A DNA stretch of 42,067 bases from NORP309 sp964352735 (GCA_964352735.1 CAYGTC010000038.1:1-42067), one strand, 5' to 3'. Positions 8,458-17,634 are shown, counted from the stretch's first letter. The notes: generated from the sequence alone by a model not told the origin. A program made the numbers and translations.

Positions 8458-9312
8458 TCAAATGTCATTACGTAAAATTACGTCTAAATTGAAGCATTTT
8501 CTGCGGCTTTGATTGTGACTCAAAGGTTCTCTGCCTCTGGTTCTAGAGGTATCTCTGAACCACAAAGAGCCAGCGCCTTCTTGAGAGCTGCATTCTAGGA
8601 AACCATCAGAGCATGACCCCAACCACGCTTGAGTGATTTCCAAACCAAGATTTAAAAAGTAACCGCCACAGTAAGAGTCACCATCAAAGATAGAGGTCTC
8701 AACATCTGTACCTACAACGTTATAGAATCCTTTAGGAAGACTTGGACGACCTGAAGTACCCAACAAATAATTATTGTTGTAAAAATTCATCCAAGAAGTC
8801 TGTTGCATTCTTACGCCATCATTTTGATAACCAAGCAACCAGCCCAATGCGGCTTCAAATACATTACCCTGCATTACAGCATTCGCTAAAGGCGTACCTT
8901 TAGATGAAGCAGCCAGTGCATTAACCCAACGGATCTTGCTGATGATGTTAGGATAACGACTGTCATAAGTCGGATTTGACATGATCCAGCGAATAATATT
9001 AGCACCATTTGAATGGGTGATGACAACCATATCCGTGATGTTTTTGCTGTTGATGAAATTGGTTAATTGTGTTGCTAAGCAGCCTGAAGCCTCTGCTTTC
9101 CACATGTATTGTTCAAAGTCGCAATTGATGACGACATAATTGTTTTGATTTGGTAGACCTTGGCGTATTGAATTAATATTATCCATTTTCCAATAGTCAT
9201 CAGCTGCATTGGTGTTTTTGCCTGTGCCATGCACGAAGGCTAACCCTGTGTTGGCCTGTGCGCAATATGATAGCACAGTCAATGCCACCATAAGTATGAT
9301 GCGATGTTTCAT
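8458..9312 (-). CDS. Secreted alpha/beta-hydrolase (lipase-like)
   Basis: Predicted 284-residue alpha/beta hydrolase with signal peptide (MKHRIILMVALTVLSYCAQA). An oxyanion-type FVHGTG follows strand 1 (about 26-31), and the nucleophile elbow is THSNG with S101, a variant of the usual GHSxG. The segment ALAASSKGTPLA after the elbow is typical of bacterial triacylglycerol lipases. Several Cys pairs in the C-terminal third (CGG, CSDGFLEC) suggest disulfides and an exported location. Candidate catalytic acid and histidine lie in the last 60 residues (the SHNQSRR histidine), but are not certain. First gene of a two-gene operon with the beta-rich protein downstream. Substrate (lipid or polyester) is unknown. 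Confidence 0.75.
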   Translation of the reverse strand: MKHRIILMVALTVLSYCAQANTGLAFVHGTGKNTNAADDYWKMDNINSIRQGLPNQNNYVVINCDFEQYMWKAEASGCLATQLTNFINSKNITDMVVITHSNGANIIRWIMSNPTYDSRYPNIISKIRWVNALAASSKGTPLANAVMQGNVFEAALGWLLGYQNDGVRMQQTSWMNFYNNNYLLGTSGRPSLPKGFYNVVGTDVETSIFDGDSYCGGYFLNLGLEITQAWLGSCSDGFLECSSQEGAGSLWFRDTSRTRGREPLSHNQSRRKCFNLDVILRNDI

Positions 9313-9667
9313 ATTTTCTCCTCTTTATTATAAGAATGATTTTTGAGAGGGCATTTATTTATGTACAATTGCACTCAATAAAGCCCCGTCCCCTTTTAAT
9401 GCTCAACTCAGATATTGAACAAACGTTGTTTTAACATAAAAGTTTCAAATATTCAAACGTTTGTTTCATTATATTTCAATCTTTTGTGTGTTTTTAGTGT
9501 CCCTTTATACTATTTTGTATAATAAAAAATATGAACACTATTGTCCAAAATAATCATTGGTCTTAAATATGTTTCTGTTCGTCTCATTTTACAATTTACC
9601 GGTGCATGGTCGTTCTATAATTATTGTATTCGTGCCATGAGCGCGTGTAAGCATATAGGAGAAAGAC
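9313..9667. promoter_or_regulatory. Divergent promoter region with two CAAACGTT sites
   Basis: This 355-bp gene-free region lies between the lipase operon and the MBL-fold gene. It contains the 10-bp palindrome CAAACGTTTG at 9454-9463 and a related site AACAA-ACG-TTGTT around 9419-9431, 35 bp away. Shared sequence and spacing suggest a dimeric regulator site serving one or both directions. No regulator gene is adjacent. A GGAG-type RBS precedes the MBL gene. Confidence 0.35.
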
Positions 9668-11101
9668 ATGAAAAAAAACATTATTATAGTATTGATCTGC
9701 ATGGTGAGTTTTGCCAGTTCTGCTCAAAATCTGACACAGCAGAGTGTTGATAAAGCACGCGAAGTGATGAATGAAGTGATTGAAGCCTATGGTGGTGCTG
9801 ATAAACTCAATAATTTGAGTGGAGTGGTGGTTAAATTCGAAACCACCAATAAGGCAGTTAACCAAAGTAGAAAGCCTGGTCCTCCATGGGATGAAAATAA
9901 GTCCATGGGTAAAAGTATGGTAAACTTCGAAAAACAGCAGTTTGTTACTGTCAATAAAAATGCCTCAGATCAGCAGGCGTTTCATAACAGCACCATCATT
10001 GATGGAGAGAACAGTTATCAAATAGATTATAGGGCCAAAACTGCCTCATTGATTGCTGAGCCTAATTTTATGAACTCAGCTGGTCCTTTTATTCGTGTGA
10101 CACCAGCATTACTGGTAAAACAGATGATGCTGCGCAGCCATACCTTACATTACCTCGGTGAGTCTGATGTGGATGGGCGTGCCCATGATGTATTGACAAT
10201 GGTGATGGAAGTTGGTCCAGCCATCAGTTTATATTTTGATAGAAAAACACGTTTATTGACTAAAAGTGAGCGCATTGTTGGCGCTTTTGGTTTGATTGGT
10301 TATCGTTTTGATGATTATGAAAAAGTAGATGGAATACCGTTCAATAAAGGGTTTAAGTTATTTCAATCTGGTGAAAACAATATGATGCGCAATAACATTG
10401 CCACCACAATAAACCCTCCTACAGAAAAATACATTCAATTAAAAGAAAACCTAGTTCAAGTATCTGCCATTCAACCAGACCCTGTAAGTCGTCAAAAGGT
10501 CAGTGATGGTGTTTATTTGATTGGTGGTAACGGCACATATGCCATGTTTGTAGAAATGAATGATCACGTTGTTGCAGTAGGCGGTACAGCTGGTATTGCA
10601 GAGAGGATTGCTTTGTTGAAAGAAGCTGTACCTAATAAACCCATCAAGTATGGTGTTTTGACGCATCATCACAGTGACCACATTGTTGGAGCCCAAGATT
10701 ATGCAGATGAAGGGGCTGTTATCATTGCTGCGAGTGCCCACGAAGATGTTATTCGTAGCGCTACGGCAAATAAAAGTATGAAAATTGAAACAGTGAATAA
10801 GGAACATGTTCTGAACAGTGGGGATCGTGAAGTTCGTATCCTTGATGTTGGCCCTACCGAACATTCAGAACATCTGCTTGTTGCTTATTTGCCAAAAGAA
10901 GGCATTGTTTTTCAGGCGGATCATTTTGGTCTTGCTTCTCCAGGCAATATTCAACCAGCCGGTCCTGCAACCAGAAGCTTTGCTGATTCATTGAAACGCA
11001 ATAATATCAAAGCCAAATCGATTCTTTCAGCACACAGTGCCATCGTCGCTACGGGCTCGGATCTACAAAGCGCAATTGAGAAAGCGAATAAAATTGACTA
11101 A
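9668..11101 (+). CDS. Exported metallo-beta-lactamase-fold hydrolase
   Basis: Predicted 477-residue protein with signal peptide (MKKNIIIVLICMVSFASSAQ) and AGGAGA 6 nt before the ATG. Residues ~25-260 form an N-terminal domain that looks like an outer-membrane-lipoprotein-sorting-like beta half-barrel (YFDRKTRLLTKSERIVGAFG). The C-terminal half is an MBL fold with HHHSDH: H333, H335, D337, H338 correspond to the HxHxDH zinc site. Later residues SAHE, GPTEHSEHL and FQADHF fit the remaining zinc ligands. A periplasmic hydrolase is likely; the substrate cannot be read from sequence. Classical beta-lactamase activity is not implied by the fold. A 12-bp inverted repeat follows the stop. Confidence 0.82.
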   Translation: MKKNIIIVLICMVSFASSAQNLTQQSVDKAREVMNEVIEAYGGADKLNNLSGVVVKFETTNKAVNQSRKPGPPWDENKSMGKSMVNFEKQQFVTVNKNASDQQAFHNSTIIDGENSYQIDYRAKTASLIAEPNFMNSAGPFIRVTPALLVKQMMLRSHTLHYLGESDVDGRAHDVLTMVMEVGPAISLYFDRKTRLLTKSERIVGAFGLIGYRFDDYEKVDGIPFNKGFKLFQSGENNMMRNNIATTINPPTEKYIQLKENLVQVSAIQPDPVSRQKVSDGVYLIGGNGTYAMFVEMNDHVVAVGGTAGIAERIALLKEAVPNKPIKYGVLTHHHSDHIVGAQDYADEGAVIIAASAHEDVIRSATANKSMKIETVNKEHVLNSGDREVRILDVGPTEHSEHLLVAYLPKEGIVFQADHFGLASPGNIQPAGPATRSFADSLKRNNIKAKSILSAHSAIVATGSDLQSAIEKANKID

Positions 11102-11114
11102 CAACAAAAATCAA

Positions 11115-11150
11115 CATAAATCAATAGCATTGACACGTTATTGATTTATG
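11115..11150. terminator. Inverted repeat between convergent genes
   Basis: Perfect 12-bp arms CATAAATCAATA / TATTGATTTATG flank a 12-nt spacer, between the MBL gene stop and the stop of the histidine kinase on the other strand. Position suggests a shared terminator, but there is no strong T run on either side. Confidence 0.5.
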
Positions 11151-11183
11151 CGTGATAGATCCATACATTATTAACATTTGTCA

Positions 11184-13751
11184 TTATGATAAGTTAATGT
11201 GATTTGAAACGTGCTTTTTTGATTTGTGCAAGAGTGGGTCCATTTGGGAAGTATAGCTGACTAACTCATCATTGGCTTTTTGACGGGCAGCCGTTTCGAC
11301 TTTTTTCATTAATTGGCTCAATTCATTTAAGCTCAGATTTGCTGATGCGCCTTTTAAATCGTGAGCTATTTTGATTGTCTCATCATATTTCGATGAATCA
11401 ATAGCACGTTTTAGTGTATCAATTTTCAATACCGAATCAATGAAAAAGCTGGTCATGATTTTTTGCATTAATGCATGGTTACCCAATAATCTTTTTTTCA
11501 AATCTTCATGATCAAACAATTTTTTTTCTTCAGTTTTGGTCGTTTTCTCTCTGTCTTCTATTGCATGCATATGTATGTTTTCTGTTGTTGTTTCAGTTAA
11601 GTGTGATATTCCAATTGGTAACCATTTTATTAATTTCCGTTGTATGGCTTCAATTTTAATTGGCTTGGCAATATAGTCGTCCATGCCAGCGGCCAGTGTT
11701 TTTTCTTTATCACCTTTCATTGCACTTGCCGTAAATGCAATGATTGGTATGTCAGGAGTATTGTGTTCAAACTCCATGTTTCTGATTTTCTTGGTTGCCT
11801 GGTAACCGTCTAAGACCGGCATATGGCAGTCCATTAAGACCAAATCATAGTGTTTTTTATTCAAACAATCGATGGCTTGTTGGCCATTGTTGGCGGTCTC
11901 TGCAAAAACACCAAGGTATTCCAGCATTTGCTTGGCAACTAACAAATTGGTTTTATTGTCGTCTACAATCAATACAGTGCTTTCTAAGAAATTAATGTTT
12001 GTATCTTTGGGTGCTAAGTTATGGGTATTTAATTGCGGAGTATCGATTGCAGATAATTGAACTGAGAACCAGAAATGGGTGCCTTTATTTAAGGTGCTGT
12101 TAAACCCAATATCCCCACCCATTAATCGGGTTAATTGTTGACATATGCTTAAACCCAAACCTGTACCACCATAAACTCTGGTGGTTGAGTTGTCTGCTTG
12201 AGTAAAGCGATTAAAAATGGATTCTTGTTGTTTTTCATTGATTCCAATGCCGGTATCTTTTACAAAGAAATGAATGATATGGTCCGCACCATTTTGTTCT
12301 TTAATGTGATAACCCAGTGTTATATTACCTTTCTCGGTAAATTTGATGGCATTACCAACCAGATTTGTTAAAATTTGACGTATCCTGCCAGAATCACCAT
12401 GGTACCAACCAACTAAATTGGTATCAGCCTGGTAATTAAAGTCCAATTCTTTTTCCTCTATGGCATTAACGATGGAGGACAAAAAATCTTGCATGAAATC
12501 ATTGAAGTTAAAATCATGTTCATGAATCTCCAGCTTACCAGCTTCAATTTTAGAAAAATCCAGTATGTCATTGATGATGTTTAACATCGAATTTGCACTT
12601 TGTTTGATGGTTAACGCACGTTTATATTGGTCATCATTCAGTGGATTGTTTAACATCAAATCATTCAGCCCAATCACTCCATTCATTGGAGTACGTATCT
12701 CATGGCTCATATTGGCTAAAAATTCTGACTTGGCTTGATTGGCATTGATCAACCCTTGCTCAAGGTCTTTACTGACTGAAATGTCTCTGGCAACACTTAA
12801 AACGGCTTGTCTGCCTCCAAATTCAATACTGGTTAAAGTCACATCAGAAGGGCGAACTTCTCCATCATTTGTTTTGAATAACCATTCTGTTCGATAAAAA
12901 CCAGATTTGTAAACTTCTTCAATGATTTCTCTGGCGCTTTGTTTTGATGTTTTTCCGTTGAGTTGAAATTCGGGGCAAATATCAAAAGGAGGTGTGCTCA
13001 ATAGTTCCTCTGGTGAATCAAATTTGAAAAGCTTAGCTGCGGCTTCATTGGCCTTGAAGAAATGACCATCTTTAATGAGCAGCATAGCGTCTTCGGATTT
13101 TTCATAAAGAGATCGGTATTTGCTATCGTTCATTGCCATCTTTAATCGATTTTTGTCGGCATCATTGCGTAACAATAAAGTCTCTTTCAAGTTATGATTA
13201 AACCGTCTGCCATTTGATATTCCTGCCATTAAAAATAATAAGCCAAACAATCCCAGTATGAAGGTGTTGTTGTCTGCATTTATAAAAAGGCGAACAATAA
13301 GAGGTAAAGTGCTTATGGTCATAAAAATCACAAGTGATTTGTAACTGGGTGTTAATGTCCCCAGAGATGTGCCCACTAAGCCTAATAACATTAATTGTAA
13401 TATCGTTTGATGAAGTAATGAATCTTTGGGGTACAAAAATATGCCTGATGTTCCCCAAACAATTGAGGATAATAAGACCCCCAACAAAAATTGATGCTCC
13501 ATTTTTCGCGTGATTAAAGTTTGTTTCTCTAGACTTTTATTAAAAGAGATAAAAGTATACAATCGAAAAACAATGGTGCACATCAAACAAGCGAACCAGA
13601 TAATTAAATGGTTCAAAGGAATAACGTCCTTTAGCGCATAGACTAAAAGAATCCCACTTAAAAATATACCCGTTTGGCTGACAGTAAGACCTTGGTACAT
13701 CATTTTTACACGTTCTGTGTAGAGTTTATACTGCTCAGAGTTTATTTTCAT
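11184..13751 (-). CDS. Tripartite hybrid sensor histidine kinase
   Basis: Inner-membrane hybrid kinase of 855 residues. The N-terminal ~180 residues hold about five to six hydrophobic segments, likely a membrane sensor module. A PAS domain follows (about 212-330; YRSLYEKSEDAMLLIKDGHF). HisKA has phospho-acceptor H350 in NMSHEIRTPMNG. HATPase has N-box LTNLVGNAIKFTEKG, G1 DTGIGI and G2 GGTGLGLS. A receiver domain has D641 in LVLMDCHMPVLDGY. A C-terminal Hpt domain has H797 in IAHDLKGASANL. This His-Asp-His layout is that of BarA/ArcB-type phosphorelay kinases. The final response regulator is not adjacent. It stands alone on its strand; the divergent Sel1-like gene is 375 bp away. No HAMP domain is seen. 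Confidence 0.93.
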   Translation of the reverse strand: MKINSEQYKLYTERVKMMYQGLTVSQTGIFLSGILLVYALKDVIPLNHLIIWFACLMCTIVFRLYTFISFNKSLEKQTLITRKMEHQFLLGVLLSSIVWGTSGIFLYPKDSLLHQTILQLMLLGLVGTSLGTLTPSYKSLVIFMTISTLPLIVRLFINADNNTFILGLFGLLFLMAGISNGRRFNHNLKETLLLRNDADKNRLKMAMNDSKYRSLYEKSEDAMLLIKDGHFFKANEAAAKLFKFDSPEELLSTPPFDICPEFQLNGKTSKQSAREIIEEVYKSGFYRTEWLFKTNDGEVRPSDVTLTSIEFGGRQAVLSVARDISVSKDLEQGLINANQAKSEFLANMSHEIRTPMNGVIGLNDLMLNNPLNDDQYKRALTIKQSANSMLNIINDILDFSKIEAGKLEIHEHDFNFNDFMQDFLSSIVNAIEEKELDFNYQADTNLVGWYHGDSGRIRQILTNLVGNAIKFTEKGNITLGYHIKEQNGADHIIHFFVKDTGIGINEKQQESIFNRFTQADNSTTRVYGGTGLGLSICQQLTRLMGGDIGFNSTLNKGTHFWFSVQLSAIDTPQLNTHNLAPKDTNINFLESTVLIVDDNKTNLLVAKQMLEYLGVFAETANNGQQAIDCLNKKHYDLVLMDCHMPVLDGYQATKKIRNMEFEHNTPDIPIIAFTASAMKGDKEKTLAAGMDDYIAKPIKIEAIQRKLIKWLPIGISHLTETTTENIHMHAIEDREKTTKTEEKKLFDHEDLKKRLLGNHALMQKIMTSFFIDSVLKIDTLKRAIDSSKYDETIKIAHDLKGASANLSLNELSQLMKKVETAARQKANDELVSYTSQMDPLLHKSKKHVSNHINLS

Positions 13752-14126
13752 ATCATTGGCAAAATTGCTTTTAGGGTCCCTGGATGTTTTTTTAAACTGA
13801 TTTTAACAGCAATGACTATTGAGTGTCGTCTTATATAATGAATAATTATTGATGATTTGTAAAGTAATGAATTGTAAACAATGATCGACACTTGTTTATT
13901 AAACTTAAAAAATAGTGCGAAAAGCCAGTAAATCATCTACAAAATAAGTAATGAGATTTGTTATGTTAAAAAGCGTTTGTTATTTTTCTGAGTCAGAAAA
14001 TATTGAATCACAAATAAATATGTTATATTTAGTACGAAAATATTAATATATTTGTTTTTGTTATAACAAATTGAAATGTTTCTGTGATAAACTCTATACT
14101 AATTCACAAAAAGGGTTATTAAATAT
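13752..14126. promoter_or_regulatory. Divergent intergenic region with two palindromes
   Basis: Gene-free 375 bp between the hybrid kinase and the Sel1-like gene, strongly AT-rich. Two clean dyads stand out. TTTTCTGA-G-TCAGAAAA at 13984-14000 has 8-bp arms and one central base. The perfect 12-mer TTGTTATAACAA is at 14058-14069. Both are upstream of the 14127 gene and could be operators. No terminator or small gene is convincing here. Confidence 0.4.
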
Positions 14127-14786
14127 ATGAAAGTTTTTATCATGATTTTATTATTCTCATCAGTTGGATATGCCTATGTACCGATGCTATTTGATGAACG
14201 CGGGGTTTTAATTGAACCAGATGTGATCCTTTTACAAGAGGGCTTGAAAGCGTATAAAAAAGGTAAAATGGACCCGTCATTAATTCAGTTAAAAAGGTCT
14301 GCAAAATTTGGAAACGATGCTGCTAAATACCTCATTGGGTTGATCCATTTAGAAGATTCCCATCCCATCAATGCAAGAGCGTGGTTGATGTTAATCAAAC
14401 AACCCATTTTTGAAAGTCAAAGGGTGTTAACAGAATTAAATAAAAAGCTCAGTGTCGGCGAAATAGAGTTATCTGATAAAAAGCTTTTGCAGTTACAAAG
14501 CCTCTATAACGATGACATCAGTTATAAAGCGAGAAAAAAGTGGGCCAAAAGGATTAAGACCACTGGGACAAATATTGCTGGAATATCTGGAACTTCCACC
14601 AGAAATCTAAATGTGGTTTCAGGTGGGGAAATGTCTCAGATTGGTGGACCTGGCAATACATTTGGTGCAACTTCTGTACATATGGTTGGCAGTTATAAGG
14701 CCAGCAAGCAAGTCAGGAAGTTTGTAAGAGAATATGAACCAAAAACCACTGTTGTATTGGGTGATATCAAACCAAAATTGAATTGA
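14127..14786 (+). CDS. Exported Sel1-repeat-like protein
   Basis: Predicted 219-residue protein with short signal peptide (MKVFIMILLFSSVGYA). Residues ~35-85 look like Sel1/TPR helical repeats (LQEGLKAYKKGKMDPSLIQL, then the segment containing GNDAAKYLIGLIHLED). Sel1 repeats usually mediate protein-protein contacts in envelope signalling. The C-terminal half is Gly/Ser/Thr-rich (GISGTSTRNLNVVSGGEMSQ) and ends basic, without a recognised domain. A strong terminator follows at 14827. The adjacent kinase is divergent and may or may not be related in function. Confidence 0.6.
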   Translation: MKVFIMILLFSSVGYAYVPMLFDERGVLIEPDVILLQEGLKAYKKGKMDPSLIQLKRSAKFGNDAAKYLIGLIHLEDSHPINARAWLMLIKQPIFESQRVLTELNKKLSVGEIELSDKKLLQLQSLYNDDISYKARKKWAKRIKTTGTNIAGISGTSTRNLNVVSGGEMSQIGGPGNTFGATSVHMVGSYKASKQVRKFVREYEPKTTVVLGDIKPKLN

Positions 14787-14826
14787 TGATTAGGAATGGA
14801 AGTGTTTCTGATGACTGAATAAAGCG

Positions 14827-14856
14827 TTCACGGGACACTCTAAGAGGTCCCGTGAA
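14827..14856. terminator. Strong intrinsic terminator between convergent genes
   Basis: Ten-bp perfect GC-containing stem TTCACGGGAC / GTCCCGTGAA, extended inward by CTC/GAG, followed by TTTT on the plus strand. It lies between the Sel1-like gene and the convergent TonB receptor and may serve both. Confidence 0.88.
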
Positions 14857-14880
14857 TTTTATTGTACTGACTTTGTTTTA

Positions 14881-17031
14881 TTAAAAGCGCCAGTTAGCCG
14901 TTATACGAGCGTTTAATGGAGCCCCTACAGTGACCTGATGTGTGCTGTGTGAACTTGGAAAGTAAAGTTCATCAGTAAGGTTTTCAACATTCAATTGAAG
15001 CCTCAAAGAGTCAGAAACCAAATAATAGGCAGAAGCATCAAATCGTGTATAGCTTGGTAATTCAGCGCTGTTACTATTGTTGATAAAAGTATCATCTTGA
15101 TGAGTGAAGCCTATGCCAAATCCAAACTTGTCAGTGATAATGAAATTGTTCCAAAAAGAAAACATGTTTTCAGGTAACTCTATGGGGCGAAGATCTGTTG
15201 CACCAGCACGGTTGACTTGCTCACCGTCAAGGTGTGTATAGCCAGCAGAGATGAACCAATAATCAGTGACTTGACCGGTTAGTTGTAATTCAAATCCATC
15301 AATTTCAGAATCAATAACATCCAAAGTTTCAGGGTCATTATCAGCCACTTGAGGCGAGCTCTGTTCAATTTCAAATAAGGCCGCTGTAAAGCTTAGGCCT
15401 TGTGAGAAATCCCACTTTAAACCAATTTCTTTATTTGTGAAAGTATTTGGGTCGAGTTGATTGTTGCTGCCGTTGATGTTGGCGAATTGTTCGCCACTAC
15501 GTGGTAGGAATGATTCGCTGTAACTACCGTAGATAGATATGTTTTCTTGGGGTTTATAAATTAAACCAAAACGAGGAGATACTTCTTGGTCTTTACGAGA
15601 ACGTTTTTCTCCATCTTTAATATTGTCTACATCAATGTCAAAACTATCAAATCTTGCTCCAAGAATCACATCGAAGTTATCAGTAATTTGAATCTCATCT
15701 TGTATATAAAAAGAAAATACATCAATGTTAACGCGTGTATCATCATTAAGATCAACATCAAAATCATTAAAAACAGGGTTTCCTGAAGCATTGGTGCCTA
15801 AACCGCCACTTAGATTAAGAGGGCGGTTAATAAAGAACACCTCATTATCATCCTGAGTGGTGTCCCAGAATGAGTTATATCTGTCTTGATCTGAAGCTGT
15901 ATTGATGTATTCAAAACCTGCAATTAACGTGTGCTCAACATTTCCAGTGATCACTTCGCCAACTAGGTTTCCAGAAAGGATAAAGTTTTCACGTTGGGTT
16001 GTATCAATGTATCCATCTAATGTAACAACATCAGGGGTGTTGGCTTGGTCATATCCAGACGCATAAAAGTTTTGATAAAGCTTATCATAATCGCCATAAA
16101 ATGCACTGATATTACCTTTAAGGTTGTCTGTAAACGAGTGTTGTAATGCTGCACGGAACAAATGAGCTGTTAGCTCTGTTTTATTCAGTTTAGGATCACC
16201 AAAAACAATGTCTTCGAAGGCTTCAACAGGGCGGCCATCAGCACCAGTAGGAATGCCCCTGTCAATAAATCGTTGATGATCGACATATTCATAAGAAACA
16301 TCTAATACGGTATCATCTGAAAATACAAATCTGCCTGTTGGATTAAAGCCAACACGCTCACCATCAAAAAAATCACGGTGATTTTCAAGGCTCTCATACA
16401 TGGCATTGATTCTAAATGCAGCTTTATCATTAGATGAAAAGTTACTGTCTAACCAAAGATTGTATCCACCAAAAGAATCTATGCTTGTACGTAAGGCATT
16501 GAAAGATTCTCCGACTTGACCTTTTTTAGTTACACGATTCAATATACCACCAGTTCCTCCACGGCCAAATAATAAGGCATTGGGTCCACGTAATATCTCT
16601 ACTTGTTCAAGGTTGTAAAGTGGTCGAAAATACTGAACATCATCACGCACACCATCAATAAAAAAGTCTGCAGTAGAACGAACTCCGCGGAAAACCACAG
16701 CATCTCGGTGCCCTTCGCCTTGTGTATTATTGACACCAGGAGTATAGTCTATAATGTTACCAATGCTTGTGAAACCTCTTTGTATGATTTCATCCCCAGT
16801 AATAATGGTGAGGCTTTGTGGTACATCAATAATTGGTGTTGGGGTTTTTAATGCATTGACTAGGTCTTTGTATAACACATTGCCGACAACGACAACTTTT
16901 TCTAATTTAGTGTCTTCTGATTCTTCATCTTTTTCTGTATTATTATTGTTTTGTGCGTTGACAACTGAGGAAATCATAATTAATCCCGAGATTGCAGCAG
17001 CATTGATAACATTATAGTATTTGTGATTCAT
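14881..17031 (-). CDS. TonB-dependent siderophore receptor
   Basis: Outer-membrane ferric-siderophore receptor of 716 residues, the normal length for the FhuE/Fiu/FpvA class. A signal peptide (cleaved near VVNAQ) is followed by a TonB-box-like LEKVVVVG (about 43-50). The plug domain has VPQSLTIITGDEI, GVNNTQGEGHRD, FFIDGVRDD, and VEILRGPNALLFGRGGTGG. The rest is a 22-strand-type barrel with many alternating aromatic segments and a terminal strand NARITANWRF ending in Phe, the BAM signal. The segment FPSSHSTHQVTVGAPLNARI is typical of siderophore receptors. Regulation by iron is indicated by Fur-like boxes upstream (17071-17120). The ligand is not identifiable; no siderophore biosynthesis genes are nearby, so uptake of foreign siderophores is plausible. 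Confidence 0.93.
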   Translation of the reverse strand: MNHKYYNVINAAAISGLIMISSVVNAQNNNNTEKDEESEDTKLEKVVVVGNVLYKDLVNALKTPTPIIDVPQSLTIITGDEIIQRGFTSIGNIIDYTPGVNNTQGEGHRDAVVFRGVRSTADFFIDGVRDDVQYFRPLYNLEQVEILRGPNALLFGRGGTGGILNRVTKKGQVGESFNALRTSIDSFGGYNLWLDSNFSSNDKAAFRINAMYESLENHRDFFDGERVGFNPTGRFVFSDDTVLDVSYEYVDHQRFIDRGIPTGADGRPVEAFEDIVFGDPKLNKTELTAHLFRAALQHSFTDNLKGNISAFYGDYDKLYQNFYASGYDQANTPDVVTLDGYIDTTQRENFILSGNLVGEVITGNVEHTLIAGFEYINTASDQDRYNSFWDTTQDDNEVFFINRPLNLSGGLGTNASGNPVFNDFDVDLNDDTRVNIDVFSFYIQDEIQITDNFDVILGARFDSFDIDVDNIKDGEKRSRKDQEVSPRFGLIYKPQENISIYGSYSESFLPRSGEQFANINGSNNQLDPNTFTNKEIGLKWDFSQGLSFTAALFEIEQSSPQVADNDPETLDVIDSEIDGFELQLTGQVTDYWFISAGYTHLDGEQVNRAGATDLRPIELPENMFSFWNNFIITDKFGFGIGFTHQDDTFINNSNSAELPSYTRFDASAYYLVSDSLRLQLNVENLTDELYFPSSHSTHQVTVGAPLNARITANWRF

Positions 17032-17070
17032 AGTTAAGTTATGTTTGAAAAAAACCAGTGCATTTTAGTA

Positions 17071-17120
17071 GTAATGAGAATTAATGTCAAAATAATAATG
17101 AGAATTAATCTCATTATTAT
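17071..17120 (-). promoter_or_regulatory. Double Fur-box-like operator of TonB receptor
   Basis: Two copies of TAATGAGAATTAAT, at about 17072 and 17097, lie 40-90 bp upstream of the receptor start. The distal one sits in a perfect inverted repeat with 12-bp arms ATAATAATGAGA / TCTCATTATTAT and a 5-bp spacer (17092-17120). This resembles the GATAATGATAATCATTATC Fur consensus and its 6-1-6 variants. Iron-dependent repression of the receptor is the natural reading. Confidence 0.75.
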
Positions 17121-17205
17121 TTCCGTTTTTGAAAAAATACAAAATAAGGAATGTTGCAAGCTTTTTAAATTGTATATTTTTTGATCGAGTTAGGTTCAAT
17201 TCTAC

Positions 17206-17484
17206 TAACTCAAGTATTTCATCAAATCGGTAAAAATCGATTTTATCTATGAAAAACATTGAGTTAGAAGATTTTGTTAAAAAGACACTTTGTACCTGAA
17301 TGGTTTTATGAAAAAAATGGCTGCATATATTGCTTAAATTCACACATGAATTTAATGATCATGTTAATCGCCTCAAAGCCATGAGGCTTTATAAACTATC
17401 AATAAGGGCTTTGAGGCGATATTTCCTCAATCTATTTTGCCATTTTTCCCCTAAATTCCATTCTATGATGAAATATTCGGGCTA
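17206..17484 (-). repeat. MITE-like repeat, copy C (full length)
   Basis: A 279-bp element bounded by terminal inverted repeats: TAACTCAAGTATTTCATC at the left and GATGAAATATTCGGGCTA at the right, each with TA at the outer end. Inside is a long hairpin with arms ATCGCCTCAAAGCC and GGGCTTTGAGGCGAT, a second hairpin TTAAATTCA/TGAATTTAA, and the block matching ATAAAACCATTCAGGTACAA of other copies (in complement). It is the inverse-orientation counterpart of copy D and has a longer hairpin loop. It lies between the Fur-controlled TonB receptor and the LytS promoter. No coding capacity. Confidence 0.88.
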
Positions 17485-17529
17485 AAAAAGATTGATTGGT
17501 ATAGAAAAAGATAAAAACCCAGATAAATT

Positions 17530-17591
17530 CGATGAGTTGAATGAAAAAAGCGATGAGTTGAAGGAACCGGTTCATTCATATTTGTTATACT
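17530..17591 (+). promoter_or_regulatory. Putative LytTR direct-repeat site and promoter
   Basis: The 12-mer CGATGAGTTGAA occurs at 17530-17541 and again at 17551-17562, a period of exactly 21 bp (two helical turns). A good -10 hexamer TATACT lies at 17586-17591, with no canonical -35, so the proximal repeat would sit next to the -35 position. Direct repeats with this spacing are the normal binding pattern of LytTR-domain regulators, and the LytTR gene is in the operon just downstream. Autoactivation is inferred. Confidence 0.65.
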
Positions 17592-17634
17592 GATCAATTG
17601 AATTTACAATATCTTGAAAATAGCACAAATTGAC

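Noticed and set aside
10658..10700. MBL-fold gene as an antibiotic resistance beta-lactamase
   Set aside because: The HHHSDH site marks the fold only; the N-terminal domain and length do not match true beta-lactamases.
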